The notes below the pieces were generated by a model. That model did not search any database, had not been told where the DNA came from, and saw only the letters and a program-made list of their open reading frames with translations. Positions 11,724 to 21,695 of a stretch of 64,000 nt of DNA are shown here, one piece after another. Position 1 is the first letter of the stretch. Each line of letters begins with the position of its first letter. This stretch comes from Gordius sp. MW1 (taxonomy: Eukaryota; Nematomorpha; Gordioida; Gordea; Gordiidae), in NCBI GenBank assembly GCA_964036665.1, contig OZ038530.1:15943001-16007000 (forward strand), written 5' to 3'. A program made the position numbers and the translations under genes.

Positions 11724-12859
11724 TAATGTTTCGATCTCGTCTCGGTCTCGAAAACAAAATCTCGTCTCGTCTCGGGAGCGATTATAAAAATCTCGATCTC
11801 GTCTTGTCTCGGTCTAAAAAAATCTCGGTCTCGTCTCGACGAGAATTCTCGTCTCGTTTCGACTTTTAAAAAATATATATACGGAATAAAAAATACTCCT
11901 GTTTTATTAAAAATATTAAATCAGTGTTTAAAAATCCAAATGGCAAACTTTTTTTATTTTTTGAAAAACTTTAACACACAAACTTTTAAAAGATTTAGCG
12001 GGACACTACTCTCATTGTCAATATAAAGATAAGAATTAATTCATAAAGAAAACATTTTCTATGGAAAGTACAGGTTCGTGTATTATTTTATATTGCACAA
12101 TCATAGAAATTATAGTAAATTCTAAATTTGAATACACCTGCCAACTGTTTATAATATGAACAGTAATGCATAAGACAAAACTATTAATTCACATAATGTC
12201 TTATGGTTCAAAAATTTGTGAGGTATACTAGTAGTTGAAGCATAAAAACCTTTAAAAACTTAAATGATTTAATCAATTACGGTGTCATTTAATACTCTAT
12301 TGTACTTTTGAAATAGTTAGGCGGGTGCTCGAAAACCTGAAGCCACCTTAGTTCAACTTGTATAATTGTTCAAACTGATTGAATACCAATTTATAATTAA
12401 CGCATCATGCAGGATGAGTAACTGCGAAATTTAAATATGCTTTAGTAATATTTACTATTCCACCAGAACTCATTCTAAGCCTAAAATTTTGATTTTAAAA
12501 TTATTCACATACCCTAAAGATCAACCATACTTAGGTAAATGATTGCCAAATTTTAATTTTTGCAAAGATACATAATATTTCCTACACTTAGAAATTTTTT
12601 GAATATCAAATATAATCCATACATATTGATTTACACTTATTACCATAAATGTAAATCATGAAATTAAAATAAACAATAATTTACTAAAATCTAACGATCA
12701 ATAAAAAGTCGAGATCTCGCCGAAAAAATCTCGTATCGTCTCGTCTCGACATAAAAATTCTCGTCTCGATCTCGACTTCATTTTTTGAATTCTCGTCTCG
12801 TCTCGGTTTTTCAAGACGAGACGAGACCGAGATTTTTCTCGGTTTTTTTCGCATCACTA
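11724..12859 (-). mobile_element. hAT-like MITE of the TCTCG family, copy K3, with 8-bp TSD
   Basis: Runs from TAATGTTTCGATCTCG to TTTCGCATCACTA. The flanks are an exact 8-bp duplication, GATAAGTG, at 11716-11723 and 12860-12867, which is the hAT signature. Both ends carry dense TCTCG/GAGAC arrays (11728-11865 and 12709-12840). The interior is AT-rich and noncoding. It is in reverse orientation to K1 and sits inside the older copy K2. Confidence 0.88.
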
Positions 12860-12867
12860 GATAAGTG

Positions 12868-13855
12868 TAGGGCCTACTTATTTTTGTCGATGCTATCTAA
12901 GGGTCCCAGCCAGTTCAAATAAGCATTTAAGGTAAATATAAATAACCTCTTAATTTAGTGTGTCTAAAATATTGAAATCCTTTTATTAATAAACTATTTT
13001 TGCATGTCGTGGCAAACAGGATAACTTCACAAATTTAATGATTTTTTTAAATCTGCCCATACTACAGAAACTGTTGTTTATATTAATTGGTAAGTAACTG
13101 TATGCAATTTAGTAATGTAGTGTAAAAGCGTAATTATAACATGTTTTATATTATTAAATTTATTTGAAGTAATAAACATTCTAAAAACAGATATAAAATA
13201 TTAAAACGGATAATATATAGTAAATTAGTACAAGATATATTAAAAATGTTCATAAGATTCTAAACAAATTGTCGCACCCTAACGAGACGAGATTTTAAAA
13301 ATAATTCCCATGGTAGGCTAAAAGAATATTGCGGACCTTATAAATTGTCATGTGCGAACCGAATCGCGCGGAGAATAGAATTTAAGACTTTGACTAGAAT
13401 TTATCAAAATGGCAACCAGCCAGAATCTCGGGTCAAATTGTACGCACTCTTCGGTTTGCCCTGTTAACAGAACACTCTCTATACTCTCAAACAAATTACC
13501 GAAAAAGCTTTAATGATCAATGTCTTAGATTTCTGAATTGTAAAATTTTCAATTCAACAATATATTATTTAAGAATTTTTTTTATTATATTGGGCGACAA
13601 GTATGTGATAAAAATTTTGTATTTTTATGTTTATTAATTTTTCGATGGAAGAAAATCTTGTTTTTTGTATGTATTTTATTTTTGGAAAAGGGGAAAGTTA
13701 AAGGAGTATATAAAAAATTGTGTGTCTTTGTGTGCGCAGAAGGCACATGCGTTATATTTTTACGAGCCTAGCAAGAGTACGCGAGATGGTGCACCTCTTG
13801 GCCCATGACATCTATTAAAGACTTTGAACTTTATAACATCTGCTTTAAAATGTCG
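12868..13855. other. Intergenic, no gene seen
   Basis: AT-rich. A short GAGACGAGATTTT word at 13281-13294 is a stray fragment of the TCTCG family. Around 13325-13440 a weak reading (GPYKLSCANRIARRIEF) could be a retroelement pol tail but is not supported further. Confidence 0.35.
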
Positions 13856-13859
13856 TAAC

Positions 13860-13955
13860 TGTAATATATAGCGTAATTTGTAATCAGTTTTGTATATACC
13901 AGATGAAAATATAAAATTTTGTTTTCCGATTTAAGATATATGTAAATTAGTATAT
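13860..13955 (+). repeat. 5' LTR of the Gypsy-type element
   Basis: TGTAATATATAGCG to TTAGTATAT. It matches 18122-18223 apart from a few substitutions and small indels, and is preceded by TAAC. Confidence 0.88.
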
Positions 13956-13973
13956 TGGCGCGGTCGATAGGAT
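13956..13973 (+). promoter_or_regulatory. tRNA primer-binding site of the Gypsy-type element
   Basis: TGGCGCGGTCGATAGG follows the LTR directly. TGG at the start is expected for pairing with a tRNA 3' CCA. The priming tRNA was not determined. Confidence 0.7.
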
Positions 13974-14022
13974 AAACCTATTCTGAAAATAAAGTCTGTG
14001 GGAATACCTAATTTTAAACAAA

Positions 14023-14790
14023 GTGATAATATTTCAATATATGTACATAATAACTATCACTAATATTTTTGAGGCTAAAAATGTGCCTAAAGCTACTCGA
14101 TGCAAAATCATATTAGGATACATGGGTCAGAAAAACATTGAAACTCTAATAAACTTTCTATACCCTGAAGATATATCCTTGCTTAAATATGAGGACTTAA
14201 TAAAATTAATGAAAAAGGTATTTTCACAAAAAATTACAATTTTCCACTCAAGATTACAATTCATGAGATGTCTTAAAAGAAATGATGAAACTCTGATTGA
14301 GTATGAAACAAGATTAAAATCATCTGCAGAAAATTGTGACTTCAAATCTAATTTAGATGAACGGCTCCGTGCCCAACTCTTAAATGGGTATCAAAACCTA
14401 TCATTGGAAATTGAAGTCAGGACAAGATGGCCTGAAGCTTTAAAGAAGAGGGTGATGTGGTAACATTTAATGATATATTCAATCTAGCTGAATCAATGGA
14501 GACAGCTAATAAAGAAGTTAACACATCACAAGATGCAAACAAAATTCAAAATTATTAAAAACCAAATCCAATGTAATCAAAAGAATAGGCAATCAATAAA
14601 ACAATTTGCTACAAAAAAGGATGAACATCAACAATCATTCATAAGGAATTGCTATAGATGTGGTAAGTCACATGCAATAAAGCAATGTCCAGCATTTTTA
14701 AAAGAATGTTCCATATGTCATCATAGAGGACACTTTGCAAAAATGTGCAAAACCTCAAACAAAGTAAACCAGATTATTAATACAATTTGA
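14023..14790 (+). pseudogene. gag: gag of the Gypsy-type element
   Basis: The first reading (14023-14460) is a capsid-like helical region (LRAQLLNGYQNLSLEIEV near its end). After a frame break and stops, the second (14533-14790) holds two CCHC zinc knuckles: CYRCGKSHAIKQC (CX2CX4HX4C) and CSICHHRGHFAKMC. The role in the family is particle assembly and RNA binding. No initiation site could be fixed because the 5' frame is broken. Confidence 0.85.
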
Positions 14791-14865
14791 AAAATTTATG
14801 ACTTAAATAATGTAACTCACCTTAAACCATACATCCATGTTAGGATAAATCAGAAAATTTTCAAA

Positions 14866-15171
14866 ATGTTATATGATACTGGCTCATCAGTATCTGTAAT
14901 CAACAAGAACATCTACAACATTTTAAATACACCTCAATTAACACCATGCCACAAGATAAAAGCTTTTGAAAATAATCCAGTTCTTATATGTGGAGAAACA
15001 CAAGTCTATGTAAATTTAAACAATAAAACTTTAAAATTAACAGCTATTGTAACAACTGTGGAAGATGACCCCATCTTTGGGTTAAATTGGTTGCAAGCTT
15101 TTAACCTAAAACTTCCTCATCTAGTTAAGATTAATGCTATAGAAGAAAAACCTCAAAACATAGAAGAGTAA
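14866..15171 (+). pseudogene. Retropepsin-like protease of the Gypsy-type element
   Basis: LYDTGSSVSVINKNIYNIL has the aspartic protease D-T-G triad with hydrophobic flanks. The domain ends with PIFGLNWLQAFNLKLPHLVK, typical of the C-terminal part of Gypsy proteases. Stop TAA at 15169-15171. The following 15175-15380 holds the linker to RT (FPARRVPFPLRNK, about 15244-15282) with stops. Confidence 0.85.
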
Positions 15172-15380
15172 ATTGTTGAAAAGTATACCAATGTGTTCAG
15201 TGATGGCACTGGCTGTATTAAAGATTAAGCCAAAGCCATAGCATTTCCTGCACGAAGAGTTCCTTTTCCTTTAAGGAATAAAGTTGAAGAGGAAATTAAA
15301 AGATTATTGGACGAAGATATAATTGAACATGTTGATCCTGCAGCAACACCATAACATGGGCAACTCCAATAGTAAATGTA

Positions 15381-16084
15381 TTGAAATCAAATAATTCCAT
15401 TAGAATCTGCGGCGATTTTCGAGTTACTATCAATCCCTTCCTAACTTTAAACAACCATCTACTTCCGACATTTGACGATTTAATTCTGAAGATCGCAGGA
15501 GGGCAGAAATATACAGTAATTGACTTAAGTGATGCCTATCTTCAGATGAAGGTCGAAGAAAAGTCGCAACAGTATCTCACTATTGCAACACATTTAGGTT
15601 ATTATCGATATAAACGTCTTCCATTTGGACTTTCGATAGCACCAAATTTATTCCAACGTTATATGGAGGAATTATTAGATGGGATTTTCCATACCGGCAT
15701 ACTTCTAGACGATATCATAGTTACAGGGGTAAGTGAAAATAACCACATGCAAAATCTGAACGAAGTACTAAAGAGGGTACAAGACGCTGGTCTAAAAGCA
15801 AAGAAGGAAAAGGTTTAAGTTTTCCAAAATTCAGTTAAATACTTGGGACATGTGATCGATGCAACAGGGATCCACCCAACTGAAAAGCGAGTGGAAGCCA
15901 TTGTTAATTACAAAGAACCACAAAACAAAAAAGAACTACGTTCCTTTTTAGGACTAGTTAATTATCAGGAAAGGTTCATCCCAATGTTACACGAAAAATG
16001 CGCACCCTTGCATGCATTGACGGGCTCATCAATAGGTTGGAAATGGACGACTAAAGAGCAGAAGATTTTATACGATGTTAAACT
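15381..16084 (+). pseudogene. pol: Reverse transcriptase of the Gypsy-type element
   Basis: IRICGDFRVTINPFL, TVIDLSDAYLQM (first catalytic Asp), YKRLPFGLSIAPNLFQRYME, and LLDDIIVTG, the variant of the YxDD box that carries the two further Asp. A TAA at 15816-15818 breaks the frame; the connection continues at 15843 with GHVIDATGIHPTEKRVEAI and LRSFLGLVNY. The last codons before 16085 are cut by the hAT insertion. Confidence 0.9.
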
Positions 16085-16348
16085 CAGGGTTTCTTTCAGA
16101 AAAAATGCTCCGGGGGGGGGGGTATTTTTAACTTCCGGGGGGGGGGGGGGTAAATATTTTAATTGCTAAACCATTTTGTATAATATTTACTCATTTTTTT
16201 GGCGATATAAGTGATATATAAATAGATAATACGTACACGCATAATCATTAAATAATTTATGACTTCATGATGGAACTTGAGTTCATGCTTCCTTCAATCA
16301 AAACTCTCCGGGGGGGGGGGGGTATTTGAACCCCTGAAAGAAACCCTG
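16085..16348 (-). mobile_element. Small hAT-like element inserted in the Gypsy RT/RNase H region
   Basis: Terminal inverted repeats CAGGGTTTCTTTCAG and CTGAAAGAAACCCTG (15 of 15 bases). Just inside the left end and near the right end are long G runs. The flanking duplicate AAACT (16080-16084 and 16349-16353) is shorter than the usual 8 bp. Its right part (ATGACTTCATGATGG.. and on) is the reverse complement of the left part of the 57447-59339 element, so this is a deletion derivative of the same family in opposite orientation. Confidence 0.85.
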
Positions 16349-17168
16349 AAACTGATGCTTTCAACTTCCAATACATTGGTACCGTATTCAACCCCATTGC
16401 CGTTATACCTAGCGGTAGATGCTTCTGAAACTGGTGTAGGTGCTGTACTATCACACTTATATGCAGACGGGTCCAAAAGAGCTATTGCGTACGCATTCAG
16501 GACGTTAAGCGAGTCCGAAAAACGATACTCTACAATTGATCGGGAAGCGCGCGCCGTTCGGTGTTCAAAAATTTGATCAATACGTACGTGGTCGAAAATT
16601 TGTATTGATGACGGACCACAAACCGCTAGAAAGATTATTCGAAAATTATCGGAATTTACCGAAAGTGATCAATAATAGATTAATTCGGTGGGCTTTATTT
16701 TTAAATGGATATCAATACGACATAAAATACCGATCAGGAAAGAACAATCAATGCGCTGATGCATTGTCGAGACTGCCAGATCCAAAATACCTTGAGACGG
16801 ATCAGATCAATCACGTAGGACTACTCATGTTAGATGAATTAAAGTTAGATTATGAAATGCTAAAAACATCAATTAAACAAGATCCTTTGTGTCGTGAATT
16901 AATTTTAGCGATCAACCGAGAATGGCGGTTGGATTTAAAAAAATGCCGTTTTGACATGAAAACGTACTACAATCGAAGGGAGGAACTGTCATTTGAAGAA
17001 GGAATATTATTGCGTGGCAATCGGTTAATAATACCGAGGAACTTACAAAAGTTGGTTTTAAAAATATTACACCAAGGACACCCCGGGATTACAAGAATGC
17101 TTAATTTAGCCCGATATTATGTTTGGTGGCCGGAAATAGACATGAGTATTGATTTGTATGTAAAGTAA
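16349..17168 (+). pseudogene. pol: RNase H and zinc-binding region of the Gypsy-type element
   Basis: The RNase H starts LYLAVDASETGVGAVLSH (first Asp), continues RTLSESEKRYSTIDREA, changes frame near 16555, then VLMTDHKPLERLF and SGKNNQCADALSRLP. Downstream is the integrase H2C2 finger: HQGHPG, then RYYVWWPEID. TAA at 17166-17168 falls just before its Cys pair CDGCQE. Confidence 0.88.
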
Positions 17169-17925
17169 TGTGACGGTTGTCAAGAAGGTCGACAAGCCGA
17201 ACAAGAAGTTCCCTTATATTCTTGGTCCGTACCTGACCGTCCTTGGGATCGAGTCCACATAGATATTTCCGGACCTGTCGAAGGAAATTATTGGTTGGTT
17301 TTAATTGATGCATTATCGAAATGGGTGGAGGTAGCCACACTATCGTCGATTAAAGGACCACAAATTGTGAGGCAGTTACGAAATTGGTTTTGCAGGTTCG
17401 GTATTCCCTTGCAGATAGTATCAGATAATGGACCACAATTTGTCGGTGAAGAATTCACAAAATTTTGTGACAACAACAACATTAACCTCGTAACATCAAC
17501 TCCATACCACCCCAAAACAAATGGATTAGCTGAGAGAATGATTCGAACGCTAAAATCATTGGGCAGCAAGAAAATCAGGGGGAGAGAAAGAACTATGCCT
17601 TCAACAAATAATTATGACATACAGGAATACACCTCAGGCAACCACGGGTAAAGCTCCGGCAAAATTTGTTGGGAAGAAGAGTAAGGACAGCGTTGGACCT
17701 TATTCGACCAGATAAGAAAAGTGGAAGGAGAGATTAGCTAATCAAAAGAGCTACCATGACTGAAAAGCGTGTTATAGGGAATTTAATGTTGGAGATCCAG
17801 TATGGATTCGGAATGAAATTAAAGCAGGCTGGTACAAAGGATTTATCATACAACGTAAAGGCCCATATTCATATAATGTTCGCACTGATAAAGGAATTAA
17901 AAGGAAACAGCGGATCAGTTAAAAT
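17169..17925 (+). pseudogene. pol: Integrase core and pol tail of the Gypsy-type element
   Basis: DDE core: LVLIDALSKWVEVATL (Asp 1), IVSDNGPQFVGEEF (Asp 2), NGLAERMIRTLKS (Glu). A frame break near 17565-17650 follows. The tail then shows a PVW-like segment (EIQYGFGMKLKAGWYKGF) and an end comparable to the pol terminus of the 54413-57183 element. 17926-18121 is a degenerate 3' internal region ending in the purine tract AGGGAGAAA. Confidence 0.85.
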
Positions 17926-18121
17926 TTAGGATGCGATCCCACTTCATCGAAACTAACGATCCTAGTCTGGAACCGAATGTTAAAAAGTTGCAAGTCCAAA
18001 TACTAGTCTGGAAACGAATGTTGAAAAAGTTGCGAGTCCGATTACGTTAAGACGATTGACTAGAACGTCAAAACCACCTGTACGGTTCTACGAGGAATTT
18101 CACATTTAAAATAGGGAGAAA

Positions 18122-18223
18122 TGTAATATATAGCCTAATTTCTAATATCAGTTTTGTATATACCATGTGGATGAAAATATATAAATTTGTTTTCCGATTT
18201 AAGATATATGTAAATTAGTATAA
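18122..18223 (+). repeat. 3' LTR of the Gypsy-type element
   Basis: TGTAATATATAGCC to TTAGTATAA. Preceded by the purine tract and followed by TAAC. Confidence 0.88.
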
Positions 18224-18227
18224 TAAC

Positions 18228-19433
18228 CATATCAAAAAAGTAATTAATGCGAGCGTAAGGAAAAGGGAATGGCTATAGAGATAATATATTAACGGGCACG
18301 TATATGAAAACCACCTCGTTAAGATATGTGAGGTAGTTAGGGTAATTATAGTAATCACACGTGTAAGAGAAAAAGATGCGTTGCGGTAAATAACGCAGGC
18401 AAGGGGGCCAAAATGGAGAATTATTAAGTTGGAAATGGGTTTATAAAGAGGGATGATTTAATAAGTAAATTTGCATTAGCGTTATTTATGGCATTGCTGC
18501 TATATTGCACATCAAGTTAATGTAATAAGTAAAACTACCCTAAACTTTATTTATAAAAGACACTTATGGTGTTTAACTAATTTTTATATGTTAAAAAAAT
18601 GGGAGACAGCCGCTGGTGAATATTTTAATTCTAAAGTTATTTAATGTAAGCCTCTAAAGTTATAAGATTATTAAATAAAGAAGGCGGTAAAAATACCGCA
18701 CATGTTAAAATACTTTACTATTCTATTTTTTTTTAATAATTGTCCCATAGTCATAATTCTAGACCCTTTATTCTATTTATAATCAATCCAACGAGACCAC
18801 AAATTTAGCATACAAAGAATTGACTATTATTCATTAAAAATACTTGTTGTAGATGTTGGTAAAATTTCAAAAGAGTGAGAATTGGTTTTAAATATCAAAT
18901 GGTTCGTCCCAATGTTAAAAAATGTCCCCCAATTTGTATGTCCCTCAAAAGCCTATCAATCATTCAATTTTGGATTAAAGTTCAAATTTAGGTATTTTAT
19001 AAAATATACTTAATGGTTTTTATAAAAGGTATTCAATTTAGGACTTTCTTTATGATTGGGGAGATGTCGTTAATGTCCCAGGGTGAATTCGGCGAGTTGA
19101 TAGGGCACCTTCGACATTGGGTATCAAGTCAACGAACCAAGGGTCATATAACAAAATATCAGGATAACATCAGGATCCTGATATTTTTTTCTCAACCAAT
19201 CAGGACGCGCTGTGCTTTACCGTTTATTTTAAATTTATGAAGTGAGAATTGTCACACATCTCCAAGTAAGTCTTATTATATGATCTTTAAAGGTTTAATT
19301 ATTTTATTTAGATATTCAAAACATATCAAAATTAATTAGTTATTTAGTCATTCATTTTTAAAAGTAAGTTACACTTATCATGTTTATATGATCTTTAAAT
19401 ATATAGTTAATATGTTTTTTTGATTTTATAGAA
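18228..19433. other. Intergenic, no gene seen
   Basis: AT-rich; the few short readings (for example 19013-19240) show no family motif. Confidence 0.4.
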
Positions 19434-19800
19434 TGGCAGAATATTGTTGTAGTGACATTAAAGAGTACCTGGTAAATGGAACTATACCTGAAATCTTTAC
19501 ACGCAAACAGAGAACTTATTTTGTTAGGAAATCTAATGGTTACTATGTTAAGGGAAATTTTCTGTTTGTAAAAAGAACAGCAAAATTTTGCAACCAGAAA
19601 ACAGGTACTTAAAGTGAAACTTTTTTATTTTGTTAGAGAATGATTTAAGGGTAGTTATGGATTCTGAGGAAAAGAAACAGATCCTTACTTTGTATCACAA
19701 TGGTATGGAAGGAACTAATGTAGGCCAAAGCTTTGGGGCACATCTTGGTATAAACCGTACATGGGCCAAAATGAAAAGTACTGGTTATAATTTTATTTAA
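19434..19800 (+). pseudogene. Integrase N-terminal fragment (Ginger/GIN1-like)
   Basis: Two consecutive readings. 19434-19612 is MAEYCCSDIKEYLVNG.. ..FVRKSNGYYVKGNFLFVKRT. After an interruption, 19657-19790 is MDSEEKKQILTLYHNGME.. ..GAHLGINRTWAKMKS. The second matches the H2C2-type His region of Ginger and GIN1/KRBA2-like integrases (EEKK..L...H....GAHLGI.RT). A short intron-like gap and a stop at 19610-19612 separate the two. An AG acceptor-like tract precedes the ATG (ATTTTATAG). This could be a domesticated exon pair or a relic; without the core domain a relic is more likely. Confidence 0.55.
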
Positions 19801-20221
19801 ACTAAATAATATATTAAAAATAGGTATTGGTGACCTCATTTGAGTGGGGATTTTACTTTACATTTGCTTCAAATAAAATTCATTATTCTTGTTTCAATGT
19901 CTAATAATATTTGACAAACATGGTTTTAATATCTTTTTCCAATAAAGATATTATTTAATGGCTAAAAATATATATTTATTAAAAGAATAACAATATCATT
20001 ATTTATATTATAACAGCTTTATCAGTTGCAAAACAAAATTTAATAAGCTAAATTTATATAGATTTGGATCACTTATAAAAGATTAAAACCAAAAACATGA
20101 CTCCTAAGATCATCAGGGATTATAAGATCCTTTATATATAATAATTATAGTTCCCCACTGTTTTTATAATAGTTTAGAAAACTTAATACATATAAATTAA
20201 TTGAATTTGTTCATTATAATT
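19801..20221. other. AT-rich spacer, no gene seen
   Basis: No supported feature. Confidence 0.4.
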
Positions 20222-21110
20222 TAGAGGTGAGGATGGTAGAGGGCAACGTACAAGTTTGCAGTACTGAGGAGCAGTAGTTGAGGCAGAGGCACTATCTATA
20301 AATATTAATATATAAAGATAAGAATGTTACTTTTTATAAATGTTCAAATACAAACTTACAAATTCTAGAGGTGAGGATGTTAGATGGTAAAATAGAAATT
20401 TGGAGTGACTGAGGAGCAGTAGTTGAGGCAGAGGCACCACTTACAAATATAATATAAAATGTAAATATAAAAGATAAAAATGTTACTTTTTAAAAATGTT
20501 CAAATACAAACTTACAAATTCTAGAGGTGAGGATGTTAGAGAAATTTGGAGTGACTGAGGAGCAGTAGTTGAGGCAGAGGCACCATCTACACATACTATA
20601 AAAAATGTTCAAATATAAAATTACCAATTCTAGAGGTGAGGATGTTAGAGAAATTTGGAGTGACTGAGGAGCAGTAGTTGAGGCAGAGGCACCACTTACA
20701 TATATAATATAAAATGTAAATATATAAAGATAAAAATGTTACTTTTTGAAAATGTTCAAATACAAACTTACAAATTCTAGAGGTGAGGATGTTAGAGGGT
20801 AAAATAGAAATTTGGAGTGACTGAGGAGCAGTAGTTGAGGCAGAGGCACCATCTACACATAATATAAAAAACGTTCAAATATAAAATTACCAATACTAGA
20901 GGTGAGGATGGTAGAGGGCAACTTACAAGTTTCAGTGACTGAGGAGCTATAGTTGAGGCAGAGGCACCATCTATAAATATTATATAAATATTAATATGTA
21001 AAGATAAAAATGTTACTTCTATAAAAAATGGTAGAATATAAACTTACAGATTCTAGAGGTGAGATTTCTGAGGATAAAGTACAAGTTTGGAGCGACTGAG
21101 GAATTAACAA
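20222..21110. repeat. Mosaic tandem array, seven units of about 110-157 bp
   Basis: Units begin TAGAGGTGAGGATG at about 20222, 20365, 20522, 20631, 20778, 20896 and 21054. A second block, GAGGAGCAGTAGTTGAGGCA, follows in the first six, with AT-rich spacers of variable length. Unit lengths of 143, 157, 109, 147, 118 and 158 reflect presence or absence of subblocks. On the minus strand each block edge reads like a splice donor (TTTGTAAGTTTG). The array ends about 550 bp before the first MAP3K4 exon. Confidence 0.9.
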
Positions 21111-21662
21111 ATGGTTCTAATTTAAGTTAAAAAGAGATTTTGCGAACACAAGATGTATCAATATTAATTAAGTCGTGCAAGATTTGCCATTACAATCTAC
21201 TTAATCTTAAAACTCCTCTTTTGAGAATCTAGTACGTAGGCGATTATATAATAATATAATTCTATATAATACCATAAATATAATATAATTTAAATTTCTA
21301 TTATATTATATCTATTATATTGTATTATAGAATCGTACATAAATCTGTAACTTAATTGGTTAACATACTTCATCTATATCATTAAAGATCTGCCATTATA
21401 ATCTACTTTATTAATTATATTATTACATCAAAGTTATAAAATGTGCATAAATTATACCATAACTTGAAATTATATAGTTTAGTTTTAAAATACATACTTA
21501 TTTATTATTGATTTTAATATGTATCTTCATGCATTTCATGATCATATTTGTTATTTGACTATTGTTCGTTGACACCAATTCTCGACATTGACCTAATCAG
21601 CTGTTATCACCTTTTGCTTTATTTTGAAATTTTATAATAGTGTAAATATAAATTCTTACAGT
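21111..21662. other. 5' flank of the MAP3K4 gene
   Basis: AT-rich; contains the presumed promoter and 5' UTR. No convincing TATA box, initiator or upstream exon was identified. Confidence 0.35.
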
Positions 21663-21695
21663 ATGAAAGAATCTTCTGATGATGATGATCCTTGG
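21663..21695 (+). CDS. MAP3K4: MAP3K4 exon 1 (tentative)
   Basis: MKESSDDDDPW followed by GTAGAT would join in phase 0 to 21941. The frame also stays open to 21846, and exon 2 has its own in-frame ATG at 21983, so the true start is uncertain. Confidence 0.4.

Larger units (their letters stand above)
13860..18223 (+). mobile_element. Gypsy-type LTR retrotransposon, complete but defective
   Basis: Flush structure: 4-bp duplication TAAC (13856-13859 and 18224-18227), short LTRs (96 and 102 bp), a primer site starting TGGCGCGG directly after the 5' LTR, gag with two zinc knuckles, protease, reverse transcriptase, RNase H, integrase, and a purine tract AGGGAGAAA before the 3' LTR. The order PR-RT-RH-IN places it in Ty3/Gypsy. 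Several stops and frame changes, plus a 264-bp hAT insertion in the RT/RNase H region, inactivate it. Short LTRs and a CCHC pair resemble the other LTR element at 54413-57183. Confidence 0.93.

Noticed and set aside
20222-21110. CRISPR-like array
   Set aside because: Eukaryotic context, units of 110-157 bp with repeated spacers; a mosaic tandem repeat.
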